Origin: Variovorax sp. V213
Lineage (GTDB): Bacteria > Pseudomonadota > Gammaproteobacteria > Burkholderiales > Burkholderiaceae_C
Direction of reading: 5' to 3'
NCBI RefSeq assembly: GCF_041154455.1
Contig: NZ_AP028664.1
Span: 559,001 to 623,000 of the forward strand
Length of the DNA stretch: 64,000 nucleotides
Below, one piece after another: positions 26,489-34,254 of this stretch (position 1 is its first letter; every line of letters begins with the position of its first letter). The position numbers and the translations under genes were made by a program. A model generated the notes under the pieces. The model did not search any database, was not told the origin of the DNA, and saw only the letters and a list, made by a program, of their open reading frames with translations.

Positions 26489-27235
26489 ATGGTTCATTCA
26501 CTGAAGGCCTGCTGGCGCCTGCTGCACGCGGTGGGGCATGCGCTCAGCGGCTGGTGGACCATCCGCTTCACCTTTCCAGGCCTGTCGCAGCAAGAGCGCA
26601 ACCTGCGCGTGCAGCAGTGGTCGCGGCGCCTGCTCGAGATCATGGGCGTCACGCTCAAGGTGCAGGGCACGCCGCCCGCGGAAGGTCCGGTGCTGCTCAT
26701 CTGCAATCACCTCTCATGGCTCGACATCACCGCCATCCACGCCGCGTGCCACGTGCGCTTTGTCTCCAAGGCCGGCGTGAAGCACTGGCCGCTGATCGGC
26801 ACGCTCTCCACCGGCGCGGGCTCCCTCTACATCGAGCGCGAGCGCCGGCGCGACGCGATGCGTGTGGTGCACCACATGACCGAGGCGCTTCAGGATGGCG
26901 ACCGCATCGGCGTGTTCCCAGAGGGCACCACCAGCGACGGCCACGGGTTGCTGCCCTTTCATGCCAACCTCTTGCAGGCCGCCATTTCTTCCGGCGCACC
27001 GGTGCTGCCCGCCGCGCTGCGCTTTGCCGATGCGGCCACAGGTGAAACCAGCCAGGCGCCGCGCTACATCGACGACGACAACCTGCTGACCTCGCTCTGG
27101 AACACGCTGCGCGCACCGCCGCTCCTGGCCATCGTGCGCTTCGGCGAGCCGCAGCAGTCGCTTGGCCGCGAGCGGCGCGCGTGGGCCCAGGCGCTGCACC
27201 AGGACGTGCAGCAACTGCGCCGCGACACCCACTGA
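26489..27235 (+). CDS. plsC: 1-acyl-sn-glycerol-3-phosphate acyltransferase (PlsC family)
   Basis: A 248-residue membrane-associated acyltransferase. Motif I is NHLSWLD (His-x4-Asp), the glycerol-phosphate motif lies near GAGSLYIERERRRDA, and motif III is VFPEGTTSDG followed by LPFHANLLQAAISSGAPVLPAAL. It transfers an acyl group to lysophosphatidate. It lies 25 bp after the pyrimidine genes and may be cotranscribed. Confidence 0.92.
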   Translation: MVHSLKACWRLLHAVGHALSGWWTIRFTFPGLSQQERNLRVQQWSRRLLEIMGVTLKVQGTPPAEGPVLLICNHLSWLDITAIHAACHVRFVSKAGVKHWPLIGTLSTGAGSLYIERERRRDAMRVVHHMTEALQDGDRIGVFPEGTTSDGHGLLPFHANLLQAAISSGAPVLPAALRFADAATGETSQAPRYIDDDNLLTSLWNTLRAPPLLAIVRFGEPQQSLGRERRAWAQALHQDVQQLRRDTH

Positions 27236-27261
27236 CCCTGCCCACCGCGTGAGCGAGGCCG

Positions 27262-27288
27262 AAAAAAAGCGCTCCCGAGGGAGCGCTT
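27262..27288 (-). terminator. Intrinsic terminator (minus strand)
   Basis: On the minus strand, AAGCGCTCCC pairs with GGGAGCGCTT around a two-base loop and is followed by TTTTT. It lies 58 bp beyond the stop of the 25-residue peptide gene on the minus strand. The stem could also slow + strand transcripts from plsC. Confidence 0.75.
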
Positions 27289-27345
27289 AACGACGCAGTA
27301 TTGCGCCGTGAGGAGGAACCGGGATTCGCTTCTTTACTTCTTCAT

Positions 27346-27423
27346 TCAAAGAATGCCGAAGATCTTCAGGCCGATGATCACGACCAGCGGCACTCCGCAG
27401 AGCCAGAGGATGATGCTTTTCAT
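27346..27423 (-). CDS. Very small hydrophobic membrane peptide
   Basis: A 25-codon reading frame, MKSIILWLCGVPLVVIIGLK and five more residues (IFGIL). One transmembrane helix fills almost the whole peptide, with lysines at the start and near the end. It is followed by a minus-strand terminator, which supports an independent short transcript. No function is recognised. It is too short for standard gene callers. Confidence 0.6.
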   Translation of the reverse strand: MKSIILWLCGVPLVVIIGLKIFGIL

Positions 27424-27723
27424 GATCGGCGTCTCCGTTGAATAGATAGGGTTCTACATTGGCGGTGCTCGCGGCCATCGCTTGCGGGAGAAACCAGCCC
27501 GTGCGCGTGGGCGGGTGCCTACACTTCGGCTGGGGGTTCCCGCTGGTACGCCTGGCCTGGAACGCCAGGGGAGCGTAGCGAGCAGTAGTAAAAAGTAAGT
27601 AAATGACGAGAAGGGCACCCACCGGTAAGCCCTAAGCGTGCCAGCAACACTACTCGCCAAGGGGCTGTGCAACCGCATCGGAATTCGACGCCCATAATCC
27701 GCCTGCGGCACGCCAGAGCCGCG

Positions 27724-28245
27724 TCAAACCCAAGGCTCCGGGTCCTGCTGGAAGCGAGCCAGCCATATTGCATTTCTGGCTTTTACGGGACGACACCATG
27801 AGCGTGATGCACATGTTTCTACCGGCATCCGAACCTGCGCGCAGTGAGGCTCTGGCGCAGTTTCTGAGAACACACCACATACCGCGCCGCCTCGTGAGAG
27901 GTCTTGGGCGCAAAGACCTGGGCGAGCAGACCGGACCCGCCGCACTGGTCGGTCCACCGCAACGCCAGCAGGCGTCGCAGGACTCGAAGACGCCGGCTGC
28001 GCCGGGAAGTTGACAGGCTTTTCGCGCCTGGGCGCAGGCAGGGCTTTCACGGCGAAGGGGTCGTGGTTGGCGGGTATCAGACGCGGACCGGCAAAAGCAC
28101 TCCCGTTCTTTTCCCATGGAATCAGCTGTTCGATCGGCTGGGGACGCGCCGTCCACCCTACGGCGAGAACCAGGACTACCGTCGCCCACTGGAACGCAAC
28201 GAACAGGCGACGCACCCCCTGACGCAAGCACCTTGAAATTGCCAT
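27724..28245 (-). CDS. Hypothetical protein with one N-terminal membrane helix (doubtful)
   Basis: A 173-residue frame starting MAISRCLRQGVRRLFVAFQW with a hydrophobic stretch (ATVVLVLAVGW) near residue 22. The rest is Pro/Arg/Ala-rich and contains scattered cysteines in its last third, which looks less protein-like and may reflect a frameshift. A shorter frame on the opposite strand (27798-28013) also exists, so real coding here is uncertain. The 27.4-28.3 kb stretch holds nothing else I can support. Confidence 0.35.
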   Translation of the reverse strand: MAISRCLRQGVRRLFVAFQWATVVLVLAVGWTARPQPIEQLIPWEKNGSAFAGPRLIPANHDPFAVKALPAPRREKPVNFPAQPASSSPATPAGVAVDRPVRRVRSARPGLCAQDLSRGGAVCGVFSETAPEPHCAQVRMPVETCASRSWCRPVKARNAIWLARFQQDPEPWV

Positions 28246-28341
28246 CGCAGCCCCGCGCTTCCCGGCACCCACCGCGTGAGCCGCGGGCGGCGAAGCAACG
28301 GCTGGCAGTTGCGGCAAGGTAGCTTTCACGGATCGCAACCT

Positions 28342-28434
28342 TCACAGGCCCTTGCAGCCTCGCCAGAAGTCGTAGATGGCTGCGGCGATGATCAGAACTA
28401 CCGCGTGGAGAATGATCCATTCGAGTACGTCCAT
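28342..28434 (-). CDS. Very small membrane peptide
   Basis: A 30-residue frame: MDVLEWIILHAVVLIIAAAI followed by YDFWRGCKGL. One transmembrane helix is preceded by an acidic N-terminus and followed by a basic tail, consistent with N-out/C-in or a tail-anchored stress peptide. No family is recognised. Like the 25-residue peptide 0.9 kb away it lies alone on the minus strand. Confidence 0.55.
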   Translation of the reverse strand: MDVLEWIILHAVVLIIAAAIYDFWRGCKGL

Positions 28435-29154
28435 GTCGACCGCCTTTCGATTGAGTGCATCGATAGCCTAAGTCGGCAAAGGTGTGAGTGCGAGGGGCAT
28501 TTGTCATGTCACAGGCTGGCTTTTTGACAGTGCTTGGGTTTAGGTGCAGCACCGCGCGATGACGCCCTCTGGCAAAGAAAAACCCGCTACGCCTTGGAGC
28601 GTGCGGGTTTCTGAGGTGGAGTGAGACGCCGTGATGCGGGTCTTTGGTGCTTCGACAGGAATCGCACGTATGTCAAAAATCTGCATGGATATTGGATTCT
28701 TCACACTGGCAGAAAAAAGATACCGGCAAAAGTACCGATAAATTTCAATGCATGGCTTGGATGCATCGCATGAGGACGCTTCGAGCCGATTTTGTCGACG
28801 CTGCGGTCGACGGGCCTTCCGAGATCAACCTTCCGCCCGGCTGGAAGCAGCCGCCCGGTGGGCCTGCACATGGCGCCTCCGCCCGAAGAGTCCCTGCTGT
28901 CTGAGTGGCGCGTTGCCGCTCGAACTTTGACGCGCTTGTGGCGGCCGAAAAACTCACTGATTCGGGCTCTCCCCTTGCTAACTGCGGCGGATGCGCGATT
29001 GGCACGAATTCTGGATGCTGCGACAATGCTTCAGTCCGAGGCCGCCGCTTGCCGGCGAGAAATCCCGTCCCTGCCCGTCGAAATGCGCGAATTGCCGATC
29101 CCCATGGTCGGCCGCTGCACTTGTCCGGCGCTTAGTCGCCGCTAGGAAATAGAA
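28435..29154. other. Gene-free stretch at the boundary of the accessory region
   Basis: About 720 bp with no supported gene. It contains one hairpin (28580-28610). Composition and codon patterns change from core to mixed within this interval, so the left edge of the accessory block is placed here (about 28.6-28.9 kb). I saw no tRNA, direct repeat or integrase that would fix an attachment site. Confidence 0.5.
28580..28610 (-). terminator. Probable intrinsic terminator (minus strand)
   Basis: AAACCCGC pairs with GCGGGTTT and encloses a second nested ACGC/GCGT pairing. On the minus strand it is followed by TTTTCTTT. It lies between the last core peptide gene and the accessory block. Confidence 0.6.
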
Positions 29155-29619
29155 ATGGCAATGTCGCCCGAACTGGATGCCGTCCAAAAGGCCATCCTCG
29201 ACATTCACAGGGAGCTGTTCGACGAGAGCCCCTCGCCGATGAAGCTACAAAAACTGTGCTATTACGCGCAGGGCTACGCCTTGGCCGAAGGGAAGCCGCT
29301 CTTCAAGGACGACTTCCAAGCTTGGCAGCACGGCCCCGTCGTTCCGGACATGTATCAGGAATACAAGGATCTCAAATGGCGGCCTATCGCGGCGGAAGTT
29401 GAGCCGCCGAAGATGGAGCCGCAGGTAATCGAGCATCTGGAAGGCATCGTCGCTGCGTATGGGCGATACGACGGCGCGGCGCTCAGCACGATGACGCATC
29501 GCGAACGGCCTTGGGCATCGGCTCGCGGCGATCTGCCCGAAACCGCCAACAGCGAAGCCACCATCAGCAAGGACACGATGGAGCGCTTCTTCGCCCGGAA
29601 ACTCCGCGGGGAAGAATGA
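29155..29619 (+). CDS. Panacea-domain (SocA/DUF4065) antitoxin-like protein
   Basis: A 154-residue protein with the Panacea (SocA/DUF4065, PanA) signature: SPMKLQKLCYYAQGYALAEG near residue 25, the DDFQAWQHGPVVPDMYQEYK segment, and ALSTMTHRERPWASARGD near the C-terminus. Panacea proteins neutralize diverse toxins in panAT toxin-antitoxin systems, and SocA acts as a proteolytic adaptor. Its stop overlaps the start of the next gene (ATGA, 29616-29619), the common arrangement of such pairs. The antitoxin role is inferred from the domain and the coupling. Confidence 0.87.
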   Translation: MAMSPELDAVQKAILDIHRELFDESPSPMKLQKLCYYAQGYALAEGKPLFKDDFQAWQHGPVVPDMYQEYKDLKWRPIAAEVEPPKMEPQVIEHLEGIVAAYGRYDGAALSTMTHRERPWASARGDLPETANSEATISKDTMERFFARKLRGEE

Positions 29620-30335
29620 AGTCGAAGCGCGACAAGCTTCTACGTATCTCCGAAGACGACCACAAGGAGGTTGAATCGACGCGACTGCGCGTGTCCTTCG
29701 ACTTCGTCGACTGGGACACGGCTGACCTGTTCTTCCTCCATGGGTTGGAGCTCGACCACTACAAGAAGATCTTCAACTGCATCGACAAGCTCGGCCAAAG
29801 CACCGAGGCGGACATCCTCCAGCAGACGCACGAAAGCCTGATTCCGAAACCCATCTTTCGGAATGAGAAGGGCATCAGAAGTTCCTTCCCGGAAGGGTTG
29901 GTCGACAAAATCAAGGCGAAGTTTGGCGCGGAGCTCGCCAACAACGGCGATCCGGACGAGAACGCCAAGAAGGTCGCTGCTACGGCGTTCGAGGTCCGCG
30001 TCCACGGCAAGGGCTACGGCCGTATCCACGGCTTCGTCTGGAACAAGTCATTCCACGTCATCTGGTTCGACCCCGCCCACAACCTCTACCCACGGACCGG
30101 CGAGAAGCCGAAGACGCATCGCGAATACGCGACGGTACCAGGCTTCTCCCCGGCCTGCGTTGAAGTGGTGCGTGATGAAAACCGCAAGCTCCACGACGAC
30201 CATGACGCGCTTCGTGGCGAATTCGAAGCAGTGTGCAAGGAACGCGACGAGCTCTACGAGCAATTCGCAAACGCTGGCGCAGCAGTCGCATCGAACTTGG
30301 CGCTTTCCGCTGCTGGCCAAGCGCCTTCTTTTTGA
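29616..30335 (+). CDS. Candidate toxin partner of the Panacea antitoxin
   Basis: A 239-residue protein translated from the ATG that overlaps the antitoxin stop. No catalytic family is recognised with confidence. The central part has a conserved-looking block, GRIHGFVWNKSFHVIWFDPAHNLYP, whose His/Asp/His content could form a nuclease-like site. The last 60 residues are predicted coiled coil (DENRKLHDDHDALRGEFEAV). Position and coupling suggest it is the toxin of a panAT-type module; this is inference. Confidence 0.65.
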   Translation: MKSKRDKLLRISEDDHKEVESTRLRVSFDFVDWDTADLFFLHGLELDHYKKIFNCIDKLGQSTEADILQQTHESLIPKPIFRNEKGIRSSFPEGLVDKIKAKFGAELANNGDPDENAKKVAATAFEVRVHGKGYGRIHGFVWNKSFHVIWFDPAHNLYPRTGEKPKTHREYATVPGFSPACVEVVRDENRKLHDDHDALRGEFEAVCKERDELYEQFANAGAAVASNLALSAAGQAPSF

Positions 30336-30423
30336 CTGCGGATTACTCGACGATGCGCTTGATCAGCGACTACCTCGCAGGCTGCGCAATCCCCTCTCTG
30401 CCAACCAAGGTTGGGACGGGAAA

Positions 30424-30436
30424 TTTAGCCGCTAAG
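30424..30436. repeat. KorB-like palindrome within GGAAATTTAGC motif
   Basis: The sequence TTTAGCCGCTAAG differs at one position from the plasmid KorB operator consensus TTTAGCSGCTAAA. The surrounding GGAAATTTAGC...GGTCGC recurs at about 53.29 kb within the repeats next to the mobilization genes. It could be a relic of plasmid partition/regulation DNA; function unproven. Confidence 0.4.
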
Positions 30437-30605
30437 TCGGTCGCCGCAACACCTTCAATCATGGGGGTGGCTACGGGAAGACTGCAGGGTGGATGCAGAA
30501 GGTAACGGGGCGCGCGGCAATGCGATCACCCGGTGCTCCTTCGCTCCGCGAGTGGTCGAGCGGCAGTTCTGGAAGCAGACGCTCAATATCCGTGACGAGA
30601 GTTGT

Positions 30606-31304
30606 TTAGACGCCCGGTACATATGGCGGCGGAGCCGGGGGCCGCTCAAGATCCTTTTCCAGCCATTTGTGAAACTGGACTTGAATATTGCAGCTGTCTG
30701 CATTCCGTCTCAACAAGTGCCAACGATGCGGCTCGATCCCCGGCTGTTTGATATCGGTCCAGCCACGCGGCATGCCAAGTTCCTCCTCGGCATCCTCGAT
30801 AGTCTTGCCCATGCGCGCGAAGTTTTCCTCCGTGAAGTACCACTGACCGTCAACAATGCATCGCAAATGGTCGTAGCACTCATAGACGAGTTCAAGCACG
30901 CTGTTGAAGTATGTTTCGCATGCGGTGATCACGTCCAAGTTTGGGACGTTCGGCAAGTCTCGGCAGGGAACGAAGTAGTAGAAGGTGCCCGCCTTGCTGT
31001 GAGACCCGCCGGAGACAAGGTTCTCTCCGAGGTGCTGTGACACTGTTCGAAACTCATGAAAGAAGCGCGATAAGGGGTCTTTTCGCAGCGCTTGCTGGCG
31101 AGGGACGTACCACGCATCAAATTCCGGATGGCCTTTGAGGGTTGCCTGCATCGCGAACGTGACGCTGCGCGCTGCGGAGACGAACGCGGAAACGCAGAAC
31201 TGAACTGCCCAAAAGTCGATCTTTCGACCGTGGCGATGAATTTCAAGCAGAAAGAATTCCGCTTCCTGAACCTTGTAATCCACGAGCCCAAAGGAACGCG
31301 TCAT
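30606..31304 (-). CDS. Conserved hypothetical protein, HEPN-like
   Basis: A 232-residue protein, mostly helical by composition. The N-terminal part (EAEFFLLEIHRH, then FWAVQFCVSAFVSAARSVTF) followed by RFFHEFRTVSQHLGENL contains an R-x4-H motif (RTVSQH), the signature of HEPN ribonuclease domains. The C-terminal part is unrecognised and ends in a Pro-rich tail. HEPN proteins often serve as toxins or defence RNases, which would fit this locus. The link rests on one short motif. Confidence 0.6.
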   Translation of the reverse strand: MTRSFGLVDYKVQEAEFFLLEIHRHGRKIDFWAVQFCVSAFVSAARSVTFAMQATLKGHPEFDAWYVPRQQALRKDPLSRFFHEFRTVSQHLGENLVSGGSHSKAGTFYYFVPCRDLPNVPNLDVITACETYFNSVLELVYECYDHLRCIVDGQWYFTEENFARMGKTIEDAEEELGMPRGWTDIKQPGIEPHRWHLLRRNADSCNIQVQFHKWLEKDLERPPAPPPYVPGV

Positions 31305-31750
31305 GATGGCCGCCTAACGTCTGCGGCGAGCGGCGCCGAAGTGCGGGTATTGCCCAGTAGGTTGGCCGCAGGTGCTAAACGGAACGTTTCAAGCATGTCA
31401 CTTGGCCTTTGCCGCAGCGATATCCGTGGCAACAGCGGCATTTCGCGTCACCGCGACATTCCTAGTCAAGTAACTAAGAGAGGGTATCGGCGGCTCCGCC
31501 TGCCATAAGATGTAAAGCTGAGAGGGGTTCGTATCGCTGGCGATCCGGGTAGTGCGGCATTGTCGGCACCAAATGCCATGACCGCCCGCAGAGCGCATCC
31601 AGCCGGCGTCGATCTTTGACTCCGCTTGGCGGCCCGTCGATGCCACTGTGCCCTAGGCCGACCCAGTTCGCCGCAAGATCCGTGGTTTCCATGGCTCCCT
31701 TTCGCGGGAAGACAAGGCGTGCCCGACGCCTTGGTATGGTGCATCCTCAG
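31305..31750. other. Gene-free stretch upstream of the R-M operon
   Basis: About 450 bp without a supported gene. It lies between the divergent HEPN-like gene and the SOS-type promoter of the methyltransferase operon. I see no repeat or RNA structure that I can defend. Confidence 0.4.
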
Positions 31751-31778
31751 TTGACACTGTATGAAAATACAGTATCAT
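31751..31778 (+). promoter_or_regulatory. Sigma-70 promoter with a perfect LexA-type box in the spacer
   Basis: A consensus -35 TTGACA (31751-31756) and a -10 TATCAT (31773-31778) are 16 bp apart. The whole spacer is CTGTATGAAAATACAG (31757-31772), a perfect CTGT-N8-ACAG LexA box with an AT-rich centre. LexA bound here would block RNA polymerase. It drives the small RHH-like gene and, by close spacing, the methyltransferase-endonuclease operon. Beta-proteobacterial LexA uses this CTGT-N8-ACAG motif; occupancy is inferred. Confidence 0.75.
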
Positions 31779-31782
31779 GCAT

Positions 31783-31806
31783 ATGGATACACATATGTGT
31801 ATCCAT
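31783..31806. promoter_or_regulatory. 24-bp perfect palindrome (probable operator)
   Basis: ATGGATACACAT pairs perfectly with its own reverse complement ATGTGTATCCAT. It lies just downstream of the -10 box, over the likely transcription start and 13 bp before the ATG of the RHH-like gene. It is well placed as an autoregulatory operator for that small DNA-binding protein. Confidence 0.7.
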
Positions 31807-31819
31807 GCTAGCATGCTTT

Positions 31820-32068
31820 ATGTCATCGAAGGACGTCGGGATTCGGATCCGTGTGGAAAAGGAGCTTCGCGATGCGTTCCAAGGCGCATGCGTCGCGGAG
31901 AACAGGCATGCATCCGACGTTCTTAGGGAGTTCATGAGGTCTTTCGCCGAGCACAACGGTGGCGGCAAGCAATCCAGCTTGTTCACCGCTAGCGTTTCAG
32001 TTCAGCCTATGAGGGACGAGGTCACTAGTATTCGACCCCCTGTGAAGGGAAAGAGCAGAAGAACATGA
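31820..32068 (+). CDS. Small RHH-like probable regulator of the R-M operon
   Basis: An 82-residue protein starting MSSKDVGIRIRVEKELRDAF. The first 45 residues fit a ribbon-helix-helix pattern: a beta-strand (VGIRIRV), then two helices (KELRDAFQGACVAENR and ASDVLREFMRSFAEH). The tail is Ser/Val-rich. It lies 13 bp downstream of the 24-bp palindrome and 66 bp upstream of the methyltransferase start. I infer an autorepressor or timing regulator (a role filled by C proteins in other R-M systems). The ATG at 31820 is chosen because the RHH strand follows it directly. Confidence 0.72.
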   Translation: MSSKDVGIRIRVEKELRDAFQGACVAENRHASDVLREFMRSFAEHNGGGKQSSLFTASVSVQPMRDEVTSIRPPVKGKSRRT

Positions 32069-32134
32069 GAGTCCACTGCAACTTCTCTCCGGCGGCTTTC
32101 GATGGCCAGAGGATCACCAAGATTGGACACACCC

Positions 32135-33295
32135 ATGCGTAGTATCGAGTTATTCAGTGGCTGTGGTGGCTTGGCCCTGGGCCTTTCGAGGTCTGGATTT
32201 CATCATGAGTTGATGGCGGAGTGGAATGAGGAAGCGGTTGCGACTGTTCACCACAACCGACGTCGTCGCATTCAACATGTGCGCGATTGGCCACTCGAAC
32301 GGGCGGATGTGCGTGACGTCGATTGGCACCGATTCGCCGGCCGCCTTGATCTGGTGGCCGGCGGGCCTCCTTGCCAGCCATTCTCGATAGGGGGCAAGCA
32401 TCAGGGGCAAGACGATGCGCGGGATATGTGGCCCGAGGCGATTCGGGCCGTCCGCGAGACACAACCGCGGGCCTTTCTTTTCGAAAATGTGCGAGGGCTC
32501 ACGCGGGCGGCTTTCGCTGACTATCTTGGCTGGATCGTCGCTCATTTGCACCATCCCGAAGTGCCGCGGCTCATTGGCGAGGATCACATCACGCACACGG
32601 CGCGACTGGGCGATCTGCGGCACGCGCCAACCTATGATGTTCTTGTGGCGCGCGTGAACGCCGCAGACTATGGGGCGCCGCAGAAGCGCCATCGCGTCAT
32701 CATCGCTGGTGTGCGCGCGGATCTTGGCGCTGTGCTGTCTCCTCTCGTTCCGACCCATTCGCGTGAGCGCCTGCTTTGGGAACAATGGGTGACGGGGGAG
32801 TATTGGAGCCGGCATGGCATGCGGCAGCCGGACGATACACAAATCGCGTCTTCCGACCTCGCCACCGTCAAGAGGCTCCGCATTCGTGATGAAGCACCGG
32901 ATGAAGCCGCGTGGATCACCGTGCGCGATGCGTTGCATGGTCTCGGCGAGCCGGACGGAAAGACCAATCATGTGTTCCAGGATGGCGCGCGGGTCTACCC
33001 TGGTCATACAGGTAGCCCTCTCGATCAGCCAGCCAAGGCGCTGAAGGCTGGCGACCATGGCGTGCCGGGTGGTGAAAACATGATGGTGCGCGACGATGGT
33101 TCGGTGCGGTACTTCACCATCAGGGAAGCCGCTCGCCTCCAAGGGTTGCCGGATACTTACCATTTCCCTCGCTCGTGGACGGAGAGCATGCGGCAACTTG
33201 GAAACGCCGTTCCCTCTCAGTTGGCGGAGGCTGTCGGGAAATGGCTCGTCCGAATTCTGGACGACACGGACGATCGGCAACGAATCGCCGCGTGA
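32135..33295 (+). CDS. C5-cytosine DNA methyltransferase (Eco29kI-type)
   Basis: A 386-residue m5C methyltransferase. Motif I is IELFSGCGGLALG at the N-terminus; motif IV with the catalytic Pro-Cys is GGPPCQPFSIGG; motif VI is FLFENVRGL; motif VIII is QKRHRVIIAGVR; motif X is LGNAVPSQLAEAVG. The partner endonuclease belongs to the Eco29kI family, whose prototype recognises CCGCGG, so that target is possible but not proven. The ATG at 32135 places motif I at the usual distance from the N-terminus; an upstream ATG at 32102 adds 11 residues. The stop overlaps the endonuclease start (TGATG). Confidence 0.95.
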   Translation: MRSIELFSGCGGLALGLSRSGFHHELMAEWNEEAVATVHHNRRRRIQHVRDWPLERADVRDVDWHRFAGRLDLVAGGPPCQPFSIGGKHQGQDDARDMWPEAIRAVRETQPRAFLFENVRGLTRAAFADYLGWIVAHLHHPEVPRLIGEDHITHTARLGDLRHAPTYDVLVARVNAADYGAPQKRHRVIIAGVRADLGAVLSPLVPTHSRERLLWEQWVTGEYWSRHGMRQPDDTQIASSDLATVKRLRIRDEAPDEAAWITVRDALHGLGEPDGKTNHVFQDGARVYPGHTGSPLDQPAKALKAGDHGVPGGENMMVRDDGSVRYFTIREAARLQGLPDTYHFPRSWTESMRQLGNAVPSQLAEAVGKWLVRILDDTDDRQRIAA

Positions 33296-34254
33296 TGGTG
33301 ACGAGGTCTCGGAAGCCTGAGCAAGCCGTCATCGGCGAAATTCGCGAGCGACTCGGTCAACTGCGCTCGCTGTTGCCTTCGCTGTCACGACCAGCCGCGA
33401 CCAAGGCGATGGCGGAGCTGCTCGCGCTCACGGGTGAAATCGAGGCCACGCGAGCGGGCATGGATCCCATCAAGGAGCCCGGCGCGTCGTTCGACCCCGC
33501 GAATCCCGATACGGCGGGGCGCCTCGTCTCCTTGGCGCTTATGGCACAGGAGCGAGTACCCATCGAGCGTATCGCGCGCACCTATGGCTCCGGGGTTTAC
33601 GCGATCTATTACAGCGGCGATCATCCTGCTTACCACGCGGTATCGAGGACCGAGACGCCAATCTATGTCGGGAAGGCGGATCCCAAGCAGGCCGATGCTC
33701 GAACCGCGCGCGAACAAGGCCCCCAGTTGTATGGGCGACTTGCCGACCATCGGCGAATGATCCGCACAGTCGGAAGCTATGCCGTCAAGCTTCATTTGCG
33801 AGATCCTTTGCGGGTCGAGGATTTCGAATGTCGCCGTCTCGTTTGCGCGACCAACGCGCAGTTGGTGGCGGAGCGTCATCTGATCAGCATGTTCAGGCCG
33901 ATATGGAACAACGAGATTGGGATTTGCTGGGGAATTAGTAAGCATGGGGACGCCGCCAAAACGCGCGCGAACAAGAGGTCTCCATGGGACGTAATGCACC
34001 CTGGCCGAGCGTGGGCGATGTCCGAGGACTTGGAGGACAAGATGTCCCCAGAGCTCATCGTCCAGCGGATCGGCGAGCATTTTGATAACAATCCGCCGCA
34101 CACGAGCCGAGCTCGGATCGTCCGTGACTTTCTTGCGACCTTCGCGCAGAACGCCGCCATGACGCCTGGCGAGGAGGTTGCGGATGACGATGCTGTCGCG
34201 TTGGCGGCGGTAGCGGAAGATGACGCTTCCCAAGGCCTCTTCGCCCCCGACTGA
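33295..34254 (+). CDS. Eco29kI-family GIY-YIG type II restriction endonuclease
   Basis: A 319-residue restriction enzyme. The GIY-YIG active site is readable: GVYAIYYSGDHPAYH (first Tyr), PIYVGKADP (second Tyr), LYGRLADHRRMI (Arg and His), ERHLISMF (metal-binding Glu) and FRPIWNNEIG (Asn). These match the known catalytic set of Eco29kI (Tyr, Tyr, Arg, His, Glu, Asn). It is about 100 residues longer than Eco29kI, with an extra N-terminal helical region of about 70 residues and an acidic C-terminal tail. The start overlaps the methyltransferase stop, and the end overlaps vsr by 35 bp. Confidence 0.92.
   Translation: MVTRSRKPEQAVIGEIRERLGQLRSLLPSLSRPAATKAMAELLALTGEIEATRAGMDPIKEPGASFDPANPDTAGRLVSLALMAQERVPIERIARTYGSGVYAIYYSGDHPAYHAVSRTETPIYVGKADPKQADARTAREQGPQLYGRLADHRRMIRTVGSYAVKLHLRDPLRVEDFECRRLVCATNAQLVAERHLISMFRPIWNNEIGICWGISKHGDAAKTRANKRSPWDVMHPGRAWAMSEDLEDKMSPELIVQRIGEHFDNNPPHTSRARIVRDFLATFAQNAAMTPGEEVADDDAVALAAVAEDDASQGLFAPD

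Noticed and set aside
28620..28740. Possible tRNA or attachment site at the island edge
   Set aside because: No cloverleaf can be drawn and no matching direct repeat was found on the other side of the accessory region.
28905..29135. 76-codon + strand frame before the Panacea gene
   Set aside because: No ribosome-binding site and cysteine/arginine-rich composition without structure; judged non-coding.
31308..31380. Possible integron attC-like site (GCCTAAC...GTTGGCC)
   Set aside because: The right-hand core does not match GTTRRRY, the arms do not pair well and no integron integrase is present.
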